A stretch of 64,000 nt of DNA from Mycobacterium sp. EPa45 (GCF_001021385.1 NZ_CP011773.1:434001-498000), one strand, 5' to 3'. Numbered from the stretch's first letter, positions 21,070-29,085 are shown. Notes: generated from the letters alone by a model not told the origin. Numbers and translations: made by a program.

Positions 21070-21786
21070 TCAGACCATCAGGGTGTAGGTCGGCTCGTGC
21101 CGTTTGATGTAGGCGATGACTCGATACGTCACCGGCAGCATGACCACTTCGACCGCGGTCTTGTACACCCAACCCAGCGCGGTGTAGGTGATGAAGTCAC
21201 CGAAGCTGGTGATGCCGATGGCGCCGGCCGCGATGCTGCAGAAGACCAGGGTGTCGCCGAGCTGGCCGGCGAATGTCGAGCCGATCAGCCGGGCCCACAG
21301 GTGCTTTTCCTTGGTGCGCTGCTTGATCTTGACGACGGTCCAGGCGTTGATGGTCTGTCCGACGATGAAGCCGGCCAGACCGGCGACGATCAGCTGGGTG
21401 TAAGCGTGAACGATGTTCTCGAAGTGCTCCTGGTTGGTGTAGAAGTCGGCTGACGGAAGGTAGATGGTCACCCAGAATGCCAGCGCCGCAAGGATGTTCA
21501 TGGCGAAACCGAGGATGATGGCGCGCCGCGCGGCCTTGAACCCGTAGACCTCGGAGAGCACGTCGCCGATGACGTAGGTGAGCGGGAAGACGATGAAACC
21601 GCCGTCGGTGATGATCGACCAGTTCCCGATGACGGGCCCGAAAGCGACGCCTTTGGTGGCGGTGACGTTCGAGATGATCACCAGAGCCGTGAAGACCGAA
21701 ACGAAAAGCGGATAGTAGCGGGAGCCGACCTGCGCGAATCCTGGAGTGGGGGAGTCGGTGCGCGCGGGAGCCTGGCTGCTTGTCAC
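21070..21786 (-). CDS. YhhQ/VUT family membrane transporter (queuosine precursor type)
   Basis: A 238-aa membrane protein with about six hydrophobic segments, of the YhhQ/VUT family: SNVTATKGVAFG, FPLTYVIGDVLSEVYGFKAARRAI and GSTFAGQLGDTLVFCSIA. The E. coli homologue imports the queuosine precursors preQ0 and preQ1. It lies between fecB2 and pxpB on the same strand, with short gaps (23 and 18 bp). It does not obviously belong to oxoproline metabolism, so the operon may be only positional. Confidence 0.83.
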   Translation of the reverse strand: MTSSQAPARTDSPTPGFAQVGSRYYPLFVSVFTALVIISNVTATKGVAFGPVIGNWSIITDGGFIVFPLTYVIGDVLSEVYGFKAARRAIILGFAMNILAALAFWVTIYLPSADFYTNQEHFENIVHAYTQLIVAGLAGFIVGQTINAWTVVKIKQRTKEKHLWARLIGSTFAGQLGDTLVFCSIAAGAIGITSFGDFITYTALGWVYKTAVEVVMLPVTYRVIAYIKRHEPTYTLMV

Positions 21787-21809
21787 AGGTGCTATCCAAG
21801 CACGGCAGG

Positions 21810-22796
21810 TCAGCCGAGCGCGCGTGAAAGCAACGGCGGCAGCTGATCGGCTACCACGCGATACGACAGCGGCGAGGCGAACGCGATCGCGCCGGCGAGG
21901 TCCTTGCCGGTGAAGACGTTCCGGTTCTGCTTGGTTGCCCTCAGCGCGGCGACGGCGGGGTCAGCCAGCAGCGCCGCCTGATCGGAGTCGCTCTCGGTGG
22001 ACCAGATCAGCACGTCGGCGGAGTCGAGGGCGTCGGCGAGTTTGTCGCGGGGGATGGCAGCCCGGTGGTCGTCGACGGCGTATGCCAAGAGGGCGTCGGC
22101 AATTCCGAAACCCATCGAAGTCAGAAAGTCGGTACGCCAGCCGGGCAGCGTGGCGGTCAGGGTGCCGCCGAAGAAGCTGCCTGCCAGCAGCGCCGCCTTC
22201 TTGTCCTTGAAGGTGGCGTTGTTCTTCGCCACGTCGGCGAACTTGCCGTCGATGTCGGCGATCAGTTGCTTCATCTGCCTGCCCTGGAATACCGCGGTTC
22301 CCACCGCGGCGGCCTGGTCCTTCCACGGCTCGAAGAAGGCGGCATCGCCGGATTGGGCGATGGTCGGGGCGATCGCCGACAGTTTCTTGTAGGTGTCGGC
22401 GTCGAGCCCGGCGTTCACGGCCACGATCAGGTCGGGTTTGAGCGCGGCGATCTGATCGACCTGAATTCCGTTGTCCAGATTGAGAACAACGGGCTGAGCC
22501 GGTCCGAGCTTGGGTTGTGCCCACGGCCATACGCCGAACGGTTGGTCACCGAACCAGTTCGTGACCGCGATCGGAACCACCCCGACAGACAGGAGATCAT
22601 CCTGCTCGGTGAAGCCGGCACTGACGACGCGTTTGGGCGGCGCCGGGATGGTGGTCTCGCCGAAGATGTGCTTGACGGTCACCGACTTGGGGTTGGCGTC
22701 GTCGCCGGATCCGTTCGACGAGCAGGCCGCGGCAAGCAGCACCCCCGCCGCACCGGCGGCCCCCAGGAATCCACGCCTCGTCCACTGCGCGCTCAC
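21810..22796 (-). CDS. fecB2: FecB2-type siderophore/heme-binding lipoprotein
   Basis: A 328-aa periplasmic binding protein of the iron-siderophore (cluster A-8) family. The N-terminus has a twin-arginine motif RRGFLGAAGAAG and a lipobox ending LLAAAC, so it should be a Tat-exported lipoprotein. The body (PPKRVVSAGFTEQDDLLSVGVVP, ALKPDLIVAV) is typical of FecB/FepB. The M. tuberculosis counterpart is Rv0265c, at the same position relative to aac(2') and pxpBC. GTG at 22796 is preceded by AGGAGAA. An IS110 transposase gene stops only 14 bp upstream, so the native promoter may be displaced. Confidence 0.87.
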   Translation of the reverse strand: MSAQWTRRGFLGAAGAAGVLLAAACSSNGSGDDANPKSVTVKHIFGETTIPAPPKRVVSAGFTEQDDLLSVGVVPIAVTNWFGDQPFGVWPWAQPKLGPAQPVVLNLDNGIQVDQIAALKPDLIVAVNAGLDADTYKKLSAIAPTIAQSGDAAFFEPWKDQAAAVGTAVFQGRQMKQLIADIDGKFADVAKNNATFKDKKAALLAGSFFGGTLTATLPGWRTDFLTSMGFGIADALLAYAVDDHRAAIPRDKLADALDSADVLIWSTESDSDQAALLADPAVAALRATKQNRNVFTGKDLAGAIAFASPLSYRVVADQLPPLLSRALG

Positions 22797-22810
22797 GGGT
22801 TTCTCCTATG

Positions 22811-23863
22811 TCAAGCCGCTGCCGTTTGGCAAGGCTGTGTTCGATTTCTGTGATCGGTGTGGAGATGGCTGTAGACGACGCGGGCCAGGCGGCGTTTGAG
22901 GCAGCGCAAGGCCTCGGTGCTGGAATCGCCTTCTGCGAGTCGGTGTCGGTAGTAGGTCTGTCCGAGGCCGGGAAGGCGGATCTGGGTCACGGCGATGCGG
23001 TGTAGCGCGGCGTTGAGTTGGCGATTGCCCGTGCGGGTCATGCGGACCCGTCCGGCGGTATTGCCCGACCACACAGGTATCGGCGCCACACCGCTGTGAC
23101 GGGCGAAAGCCGCCTCGCTTTTGAAGCGAGTCACACCGGCGGTTTCACCGACGATCTTGGCCGCGGTGAGCTCGCCGCACCCCGGCATCGCCAGCAGTAC
23201 CGGTGCGATGACCCGCACGCGCTCACCGATCCGCTTGGCCAACACATCGATCTGTTCGGTGAGCCGGGTGATATCCGCCAGCTCGTCGCGGGCGAGCTCA
23301 GCGACCAGACCAGGCACAGTGTCCAGCCAGTCGCCGAGCAACCTGCGATGCTTGGCTAGATCCAAAGAGCCCGATTTCGGGGCATGGTCGGGATCGAGTT
23401 CATGAACCCGCCACAACAACCGATTGATCGTCGAAGTCCGTTGCCCGACAAGGTCTTCACGGCGGTCAATCAGCAACTTCAGCTCGCGTGAGGTCTGGTC
23501 GTGTGAGGCGATCGGCAGATCGGGCTCCCGTAAGTAGGCCCGCGCCACGGCCAGCGCATCGATCGGGTCAGACTTACCCCGGGTCCGTGCCGAGGCTCTG
23601 GCATAGGCCATCAACTTCGGCGGCACCCGCACCACCTTCTGATCAGCAGTCAGCAGATCTCGCTCCAGCCGCGCCGACAAGTGCCGGCAATCTTCGATCG
23701 CCCACACCACCTCGACCCCGAACTGGGATCGGACCCACTGCACGGCCTGACGATGCCCGTCAGTGGTGGCCTTGACCACCTTCTCTGCAAGCTTGCGGCC
23801 CACCTCGTCGACGGCGACGAAGGTGTGCGTGCGCTTGTGTACATCGGCTCCAACAACAACCAT
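22811..23863 (-). CDS. IS110-family DEDD transposase (bridge-RNA-guided recombinase family)
   Basis: A 351-aa transposase. The N-terminal RuvC-like domain has the DEDD set: D7 (GADVHK), E57 (AIEDCRHL), D99 and D102 (KSDPIDALAVAR). The C-terminal Tnp_20 domain shows MPGCGELTAAKIVGETAGV and RHSGVAPIPVWSGN, which includes candidate catalytic serines. IS110 recombinases pair a structured RNA made from their own non-coding end with target and donor DNA. ATG at 23863 has GGAGG at ideal spacing; an upstream ATG at 23878 is possible. No frameshift or stop is visible, so it should be active. Confidence 0.93.
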   Translation of the reverse strand: MVVVGADVHKRTHTFVAVDEVGRKLAEKVVKATTDGHRQAVQWVRSQFGVEVVWAIEDCRHLSARLERDLLTADQKVVRVPPKLMAYARASARTRGKSDPIDALAVARAYLREPDLPIASHDQTSRELKLLIDRREDLVGQRTSTINRLLWRVHELDPDHAPKSGSLDLAKHRRLLGDWLDTVPGLVAELARDELADITRLTEQIDVLAKRIGERVRVIAPVLLAMPGCGELTAAKIVGETAGVTRFKSEAAFARHSGVAPIPVWSGNTAGRVRMTRTGNRQLNAALHRIAVTQIRLPGLGQTYYRHRLAEGDSSTEALRCLKRRLARVVYSHLHTDHRNRTQPCQTAAA

Positions 23864-23894
23864 GGTGGTTGCCTCCATTCACTGTGAGGTGACG

Positions 23895-24070
23895 GTTGGG
23901 CCGGTCGGCGGACACATCTCAGTGGGGGCGATGCCACGCTCCTATCAAGTCACGCCGGCCGGTCCTTCACACCTAATGCCGACAAAACCCATGCACGCCA
24001 ACCCGAAGGCGGCACCGAGATTACGAGCCAGACACCAGGTGTAAAGGATCCAACCACCGCAAGAGCGGCA
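23895..24070 (-). ncRNA. Candidate bridge RNA of the IS110 element
   Basis: Read on the minus strand, the region upstream of the transposase folds into three consecutive stem-loops. First is a small hairpin CCGC-TCTT-GCGG (24057-24068). Second is a 12-bp stem with one G-U pair (24037-24048 with 23963-23974) enclosing 62 nt. Third, directly adjoining it, is a 10-bp stem with one mismatch (23953-23962 with 23901-23910) enclosing 42 nt. A 5' hairpin, a target loop, then a donor loop is the layout described for IS621-type bridge RNAs, and about 175 nt is the right length. Loop segments match the element ends and flanks (see findings). The structure was read by eye, not computed. Confidence 0.7.
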
Positions 24071-24095
24071 ATCTCACCTTGACACTGACGCGAGA

Positions 24096-24695
24096 TTAAC
24101 CCACCACCAGTGAGATGCCGAGTCCAATCATTGTGACCGCAATCAGACCGTCGAGAATCCGCCACGTCAGTGGAGTAGCGAACAGTCCGGCCAGCCGTCG
24201 TGCGCCGAACCCGAGGCTGACGAACCAGACCACGCTCGCAGTCACCGCGCCGACGCCGAACAACCACCGGCTGTCGGTGTGCTGATTGGCCAGGGTGCCC
24301 AGCAACACGACGGTGTCCAGGTAGACGTGCGGATTGAGGAACGTCATGGCCAGGCACGTGAGCAGCACCGAGATCAGCCGGGTGGAACCCTCCTGCGCCG
24401 GCGCCATTCTCGACGGCTTCAGGGCTCGCCGCGCCGCCAGTGCACCGTAAACAAAGAGGAATGCCGCACCGCCGATCTTGGCCACCGTGACGGTGTGCGG
24501 GTGAGCGGTGATGATCGCCCCGACACCGGCGATGCCGGCGGTGATGAGTAGCAGATCAGAGACCGCGCAAACGCTGACCACCGCGAGGACGTGCTCACGC
24601 CGGATGCCCTGGCGCAGCACGAAGGCGTTCTGTGCACCGATCGCTGCGATCAGCGTGAAGGACGTCAAGAAGCCGACGAGCAGCGGCGAGGTCAT
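24096..24695 (-). CDS. lysE: LysE family amino-acid exporter
   Basis: A 199-aa membrane protein with about six hydrophobic segments. It opens [24 protein letters not shown], the LysE/ArgO signature, and has [13 protein letters not shown] in the middle. It should export lysine and arginine to relieve intracellular excess. LysE is normally controlled by a divergent LysG activator; a very good LysG candidate lies at 28132-29085, but 3.4 kb of other genes now separate them. The stop at 24096 abuts the IS110 left end, so the insertion lies immediately downstream. Confidence 0.9.
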   Translation of the reverse strand: MTSPLLVGFLTSFTLIAAIGAQNAFVLRQGIRREHVLAVVSVCAVSDLLLITAGIAGVGAIITAHPHTVTVAKIGGAAFLFVYGALAARRALKPSRMAPAQEGSTRLISVLLTCLAMTFLNPHVYLDTVVLLGTLANQHTDSRWLFGVGAVTASVVWFVSLGFGARRLAGLFATPLTWRILDGLIAVTMIGLGISLVVG

Positions 24696-24774
24696 GCCAC
24701 GACGGTAGGAACGCCCGTCGAAGCAGTCTAGCTAAACCTTTTACAGCTGATTAAGCGAAGCTAATGTCGCCACG

Positions 24775-24990
24775 TCAGCAGATGGCGGCGGCCGCGATGA
24801 GCCCGAACGTGATGAGCACGATGCTCAGCACGAAGGCCGCGTGGCCCATGGACAGCGCCACGACGACGCCGGCCACACCGGCGACGAAGATCGCGACCAT
24901 CAGCAGAGCCATCAACACCGGGTGCGGGTTGATGGCGGCGCGGGGGAGCGGCACGACTCTCGGTGCTTGAGGACGTTCCATGGAGCTCAT
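24775..24990 (-). CDS. Small two-helix membrane protein, 71 aa
   Basis: The ATG at 24990 is preceded by GGAGGTG. It encodes 71 aa: a soluble N-terminus (MSSMERPQAPRVVPLPRAAI) followed by two hydrophobic helices with a short turn (VLMALLMVAIFVAGVAGVVVAL and FVLSIVLITFGLIAAAAIC). Longer upstream readings of the frame cross into sequence without coding character, so this start is preferred. I do not recognise the family; it looks like a small inner-membrane protein. It is same-strand with lysE but has its own ribosome binding site. Confidence 0.65.
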   Translation of the reverse strand: MSSMERPQAPRVVPLPRAAINPHPVLMALLMVAIFVAGVAGVVVALSMGHAAFVLSIVLITFGLIAAAAIC

Positions 24991-25097
24991 CGAACACCTC
25001 CGGTTGTGACCTGGCTCATCATTCGAAGTATAGGTGATGGAAATCACAAACAAAACACGATTGGGTGCTGCGCGGGTTGCGTCGGCGCACGTCAGGG

Positions 25098-25901
25098 CTA
25101 GAGGCCGGCTCGGTCCAGAGCGTCGTCGAACTCCTCCGACGCCAACTTTTCGCTCTTTCCGGCGGCGATCGCTCGCTGATAGACCGCAAACAGGTCGCTT
25201 CCGACAAGGGCGAACTTCGCATCCCAGGTCTCGGAGTCCAGCCGCCAGTATCCGGCGATGTCGTATCGGTCGACGGTCCACGCGTGCCCTCGCAGGTACT
25301 TGCGGACCTCGCGGGACGACCCCGCCTCCCCGCCGAACCAGCAGTAATCGCAGGCCGTGAGGTCGACCTGGCCAATCAGTTCAGGGAGCCGACTGGGTGC
25401 GAAACCGTTCCCGGTGCCCATGGCGGGGACGACGGCCAGACCGGGGCGGGTCGGCAGGTAGTCCAAGTCGTGATGGTCGACTACCTCGACGATGACGGTG
25501 GTCGAGACGGTCAAGGGTGTTTCCTCGATGATGCGGGCGGCCGCCGGCAGGCCGGCAAGATCGGTGACCAGCAGCTGGCTGACGGTGCCCGCCGGTGGTC
25601 GGTACCACGAGCGGGGATGGTCAAGCCCGACTCGGTCGCCCGGTCGGGTTGCCTGCGCCCACCTGCTGCCGGGCCCGCCGGCGTGTACAGCGATGTCCAG
25701 GTCGATCTGGTCCCCGGCGTGGCGGCGCACGGAATAGGTGCGGCCCTCGCCGGTTGGTGTGGGGTCGAAGTAGACGCCGACGGCCGAGTCGGCGCCCGGT
25801 GGCACGACCAGCGATTCGGGTTCGTCCACGCGCAGGCTGACGCGGCGCAGCCGTGGGCTCAGCGGAAGCGTCTCGATGACCGTTGCGGTCGAGAAGCCCA
25901 T
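25098..25901 (-). CDS. Siderophore-interacting protein (NADPH-dependent ferric-siderophore reductase type)
   Basis: A 267-aa flavoprotein of the SIP/ViuB family. The FAD-binding motif RTYSVRR lies at about residues 55-61, and the C-terminal NAD(P)H region has CWFGGEAGSSREVRKYLR and the SIP hallmark GYWR. Such proteins reduce ferric siderophores to release iron in the cytoplasm. The ATG at 25901 overlaps the tetR stop (TGATG), so the two genes are coupled. No iron box was seen before tetR, so control may be by the TetR rather than IdeR. Confidence 0.87.
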   Translation of the reverse strand: MGFSTATVIETLPLSPRLRRVSLRVDEPESLVVPPGADSAVGVYFDPTPTGEGRTYSVRRHAGDQIDLDIAVHAGGPGSRWAQATRPGDRVGLDHPRSWYRPPAGTVSQLLVTDLAGLPAAARIIEETPLTVSTTVIVEVVDHHDLDYLPTRPGLAVVPAMGTGNGFAPSRLPELIGQVDLTACDYCWFGGEAGSSREVRKYLRGHAWTVDRYDIAGYWRLDSETWDAKFALVGSDLFAVYQRAIAAGKSEKLASEEFDDALDRAGL

Positions 25902-26509
25902 CACACCGCCCCGGCCGCTCCGAGCGTGGTGGCGGTGAGGGTGGCGACGAGCGTGTCCTCATCTGTGTCGATATCGCCGTGCAGCCACCCGATGATCAGT
26001 TCCGTAGCGGCGGTCACCATCGCTCTGGTGGCCAGGAGTCGGTCCACCGACGGCTTGGGCGGGCCGGTGAAGGGCATCGCCTCGGCGGCGATGCGCTCAG
26101 TGAAATCGCCGACTTCCCGCTGTTGCAGCTCGCGCAGCCGGGGGAACCCGGGCGACTCCATGTAGAGACGGGCATCAGCCGCGCTGGCGACCAGCGTATG
26201 GACCACCGTGCGCAGCACGCCGTGGGCCCGTTCGGCCAGCGGAGCGGTGGTCAGCACGACCTCCATCGCCGCCTTGAGGCGGCCGTACAGCTCTTCGGCG
26301 CAGGCGTCGAGCAGGTCGTCTTTCGTGGTGAACTCGGTGTAGAAGTACCGCTTGCTCAGTTTTGCCCGCTGGCACACCAAGTCGACGGTCAGCGGCGCCA
26401 CCCCGACCTCGGCGATCAGCGCGCGCGCGGCGTCGAGCAGTCGCTCACGGCGCTCCTGCGAGCGCTGGTGGGAGCTGAGCCCGCCGTAGGTGCGTCCTTC
26501 GACAACCAT
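25901..26509 (-). CDS. TetR family repressor
   Basis: A 202-aa TetR regulator with an N-terminal HTH (ERLLDAARALIAEVGVAPLTVDLVCQRAKLSKRYFYTEF) and a divergent C-terminal ligand domain. It is divergent from the P450 at 26596; an inverted repeat GAACGA-AA-TCGTTC lies between them at 26551-26564. It probably represses the P450 and its own tetR-SIP operon. ATG at 26509 was chosen because conserved sequence begins shortly after; in-frame starts at 26527 and 26605 exist, the latter overlapping the P450 gene. Confidence 0.83.
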   Translation of the reverse strand: MVVEGRTYGGLSSHQRSQERRERLLDAARALIAEVGVAPLTVDLVCQRAKLSKRYFYTEFTTKDDLLDACAEELYGRLKAAMEVVLTTAPLAERAHGVLRTVVHTLVASAADARLYMESPGFPRLRELQQREVGDFTERIAAEAMPFTGPPKPSVDRLLATRAMVTAATELIIGWLHGDIDTDEDTLVATLTATTLGAAGAV

Positions 26510-26550
26510 GACGCCATCTTGACCCATCGTGTGGGCCACGCCATAATCCA

Positions 26551-26564
26551 GAACGAAATCGTTC
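26551..26564. promoter_or_regulatory. Inverted repeat operator between tetR and P450
   Basis: GAACGA-AA-TCGTTC is a perfect 6-bp inverted repeat centred in the divergent region, 32 bp upstream of the P450 start and 42 bp upstream of tetR. Position and size suit a TetR-family operator. Its inner core ACGAAATCGT recurs upstream of the second P450 gene at 57989-58006. Confidence 0.7.
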
Positions 26565-26595
26565 CAGATTACGCGGCCGACGCGAGGAGTCACCG

Positions 26596-27846
26596 ATGAC
26601 GACACGGATCATGGATGATGCGGCTCGAGTGCTGGCTGACCCACTGGCCTATACCGACGAGGCGGGCCTGCACGCGGCGCTCGCGCACCTGCGCAGGCAC
26701 GCGCCGGTGTCGTGGGTGGACGTCGAGGGGTACCGGCCGTTCTGGGCGGTCACCAAGCACGCCGACATCATGGACATCGAACGGCAGAACGACCTGTTCA
26801 CCAACGACCCGCGCTCGATCCTGGTGGCGACCGAACTCGACGACAAACTGCGTGCCGACCGGGAGGCCGGAATGGGCCTGAGCACGCTGATCCACATGGA
26901 CGACCCGCACCACCGCGACATGCGCAAAATCGGCGCCGACTGGTTCCGCCCAAAAGCCATGCGCGCCTTGAAGGCTCGCTGCGACGAACTGGCCAAGATC
27001 TATGTCGATCAGATGGTGGAGCGCGGACCGAAACTCGACTTCGCCCAGGAGATCGCGGTCAACTATCCGCTGTACGTCATCCTGACCCTGCTGGGGCTGC
27101 CGGAGTCGGACTTCCCGCGCATGCTCAAACTCACCCAGGAACTGTTCGGCGGCGACGATACCGAGTTTCAGCGCGGTGATTCGGGTGACGCGATGCTCGC
27201 GGTGCTGCTGGACTTCTTCAGCTACTTCTCCGCGCTGACCGCCTCGCGCCGCGAAAACCCCACCGAAGACCTCACTTCGGCGATCGCCAACGCCACGATC
27301 AACGGAGAGCCGTTGTCCGACATGGACACCGCCTCCTACTACGTGATCGTCGCCAGCGCCGGCCACGACACCACCAGCGCCGGCATCGCCGGCGGACTGC
27401 TGGAACTGATCCGCAACCCGGCAGAACTGCAGCGGTTGCAGAACGACCCCGGCCTGATGGGCACCGCCGTCGAGGAGATGATCCGGTGCGTGGTGCCGGT
27501 CAAGGAGTTCATGCGCACCGCCCAAGCCGACACCGAGGTCCGCGGCGTGCCGATCGCCAAGGGCGAAGCTGTTCTGCTGTCCTATGTTTCGGCCAATCGC
27601 GACGACGAGGTGTTCGACGACCCGATGCGCTTCGACGTCGGCCGCGACCCCAACAAGCACCTGTCCTTCGGCTACGGCGTGCACTTCTGCCTGGGTGCTG
27701 CCCTGGCCCGGATGGAGATGAACAGCTTCTTCACCGAACTCGTCCCGCGCATCAAGTCCATCGAACTCGCCGGCGAGCCCGAGCTGATGGCCACCACCTT
27801 CGTGGGCGGCATCAAACACCTGCCGATCCGCTACTCCTTGGCGTGA
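26596..27846 (+). CDS. Cytochrome P450 monooxygenase
   Basis: A 416-aa P450. The I-helix oxygen-binding motif is AGHDTTSAG, the K-helix ExxR is EMIR, and the heme loop is FGYGVHFCLGAALARME with ligand C365. It is a soluble, class I type needing ferredoxin and reductase; no ferredoxin gene adjoins it. The divergent TetR suggests substrate induction, probably by a lipid, sterol or xenobiotic. The ATG at 26596 follows an AGGAG site. The CYP subfamily cannot be assigned by eye; the motif set is most like mycobacterial lipid/sterol P450s. Confidence 0.93.
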   Translation: MTTRIMDDAARVLADPLAYTDEAGLHAALAHLRRHAPVSWVDVEGYRPFWAVTKHADIMDIERQNDLFTNDPRSILVATELDDKLRADREAGMGLSTLIHMDDPHHRDMRKIGADWFRPKAMRALKARCDELAKIYVDQMVERGPKLDFAQEIAVNYPLYVILTLLGLPESDFPRMLKLTQELFGGDDTEFQRGDSGDAMLAVLLDFFSYFSALTASRRENPTEDLTSAIANATINGEPLSDMDTASYYVIVASAGHDTTSAGIAGGLLELIRNPAELQRLQNDPGLMGTAVEEMIRCVVPVKEFMRTAQADTEVRGVPIAKGEAVLLSYVSANRDDEVFDDPMRFDVGRDPNKHLSFGYGVHFCLGAALARMEMNSFFTELVPRIKSIELAGEPELMATTFVGGIKHLPIRYSLA

Positions 27847-27916
27847 TTACGCCGCGGCGCTCCCCGTCGGCGGCGATAATGCGGGTGAGTCGGTCGCAAG
27901 AGGGGAAGTACTGACC

Positions 27917-28189
27917 ATGAAGAAGTTGGCGGCGGCGCTGTTGAGCGCCATGGCATTGATCGCGATGCCGGTAACTGTCGCACCCGGTGCGCAAGCCGAT
28001 GTGTGCGGCGACGTCGGAGGGCGTCATGTGAATGTCGGTGGTTGCACCAACGTCGCCGGTGACGTCGCCGTCGCGGGCGCAGTGGCCACCGACGATGACG
28101 CTGCGGCACAGGCGGCCTCCGGCCAGCCGCCGTGCTACACGCCGCAGGGGGTCCCGTACTACACCCCCGGTTCGGATCCCTGCTACTGA
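27917..28189 (+). CDS. Small exported Cys-containing protein, 90 aa
   Basis: MKKLAAALLSAMALIAMPVTVAPGAQA is a clear signal peptide, leaving a mature chain of about 63 aa with four cysteines (DVCGDVGG, VGGCTNVAG, QPPCYTP, SDPCY) and an Ala/Asp-rich centre. Two disulfides are plausible. A GAGGGG ribosome binding site precedes the ATG. I recognise a mycobacterial small secreted-protein style but no function. Its 3' end overlaps the only in-frame GTG of the following lysG. Confidence 0.75.
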   Translation: MKKLAAALLSAMALIAMPVTVAPGAQADVCGDVGGRHVNVGGCTNVAGDVAVAGAVATDDDAAAQAASGQPPCYTPQGVPYYTPGSDPCY

Positions 28190-29085
28190 GCAACGCCCGT
28201 GAGGCTCGCCTGGATGCGGGCCAACTCGCAGCCTTCGCCGCGATAGTCGAGCTCGGCAGTTTCGAAGCGGCGGCCGATCAGCTACACGTGACGCCGTCTG
28301 CGATCAGTCAACGCATCAAAGCGCTGGAAAAGCACGTCGGCCAGGTGCTGCTCGTCCGCGGAAAGCCCTGTCTGCCGACAGCGGCAGGCGCGCCTCTGCT
28401 GCGGCTGGCCGCCCAGACCGCGATGCTGGAAGCCGAAGCCATCGCCGAGATGGCCGGTGGTGGTGAGTCGGCGCCGCGGCCACGCATCGCCATGGCAGTC
28501 AACGCGGACTCCATGGTGACCTGGTTCGCCCGTGTGTTGTCGGACCTGTCCGAGGTGTTGTTCGACATCCGAATCGAAGACCAGGACCATTCCGCCCGGC
28601 TTCTGCGGGAGGGTGTCGTCATGGGTGCCGTCACCACCGAGCGCACACCGGTGCCGGGGTGCCGGGTGCAGCCGCTTGGTGTGATGCGGTATCTGCCGGT
28701 GGCCAGCGCAGATTTCGTAAAGCGTTATTTTCCCGATGGTTTCACTGCCGACGCGGTGAGTTACGCGCCGTCACTGGCGTGGAACCGCGATGACGCGCTA
28801 CAGGATGTGCTGGTGCGCAAAGTCTTTCGTCATGCGGTCGACCGACCCGTGAGTTATGTGCCCACCGCGGAAGGCTTCGGTGCCGCAGTGCACGCCGGAG
28901 TCGGCTGGGGGATGTACCCCGAACAGTCGGCGGCCACCGCCCTCGCCGACGGTTCGTTCGTCCAAATCTGCGATGTCCACCTCGACGTCCCCTTGTTCTG
29001 GCAGTGCTGGAAGCTGGACAGCCCCCTGATGGAGTCGTTGACGGCGACCGTGCTGGCCGCGGCGGCGACACTGCGCCGACGCTGA
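28132..29085 (+). CDS. lysG: LysG/ArgP family LysR-type regulator
   Basis: A LysR-type regulator of the ArgP/LysG subgroup. The N-terminal HTH is FAAIVELGSFEAAADQLHVTPSAISQRIKALE, and the effector domain has IAMAVNADSMVTWFA, RIEDQDHSARLLREGVVMGAVTTE and LAWNRDDALQDVLVRK, matching LysG of M. tuberculosis (Rv1985c) segment by segment. It should activate lysE when lysine or arginine is high. Conserved sequence begins near codon 25, but the only standard in-frame start is the GTG at 28132, inside the preceding gene; a non-standard CTG near 28174-28180 is the alternative. Start confidence is low, function high. Confidence 0.85.
   Translation: MLHAAGGPVLHPRFGSLLLSNAREARLDAGQLAAFAAIVELGSFEAAADQLHVTPSAISQRIKALEKHVGQVLLVRGKPCLPTAAGAPLLRLAAQTAMLEAEAIAEMAGGGESAPRPRIAMAVNADSMVTWFARVLSDLSEVLFDIRIEDQDHSARLLREGVVMGAVTTERTPVPGCRVQPLGVMRYLPVASADFVKRYFPDGFTADAVSYAPSLAWNRDDALQDVLVRKVFRHAVDRPVSYVPTAEGFGAAVHAGVGWGMYPEQSAATALADGSFVQICDVHLDVPLFWQCWKLDSPLMESLTATVLAAAATLRRR

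Larger units (their letters stand above)
22803..24090 (-). mobile_element. IS110-family insertion sequence between lysE and fecB2
   Basis: The element contains a full DEDD transposase gene and a roughly 225-bp non-coding left end facing lysE. The size, about 1.29 kb, suits the IS110 group. No terminal inverted repeats or target duplication are expected for this group and none were seen. Boundaries are approximate: the right end is placed next to fecB2's ribosome binding site because ATAGGAG there recurs inside the non-coding RNA candidate, and the left end just after the lysE stop. The element seems intact, so it is probably recent or still mobile. Confidence 0.8.

Noticed and set aside
23939..23949. 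CTCCTAT-CAAG resembling the right end, considered as the left boundary of the IS
   Set aside because: This would leave too little non-coding sequence for an IS110 element; the match is better explained as a donor guide in the RNA.
24037..24048. Stem near lysE considered as a lysE terminator
   Set aside because: The loop is 62 nt, there is no T-run after the stem, and a second stem adjoins it; the bridge-RNA layout explains it better.
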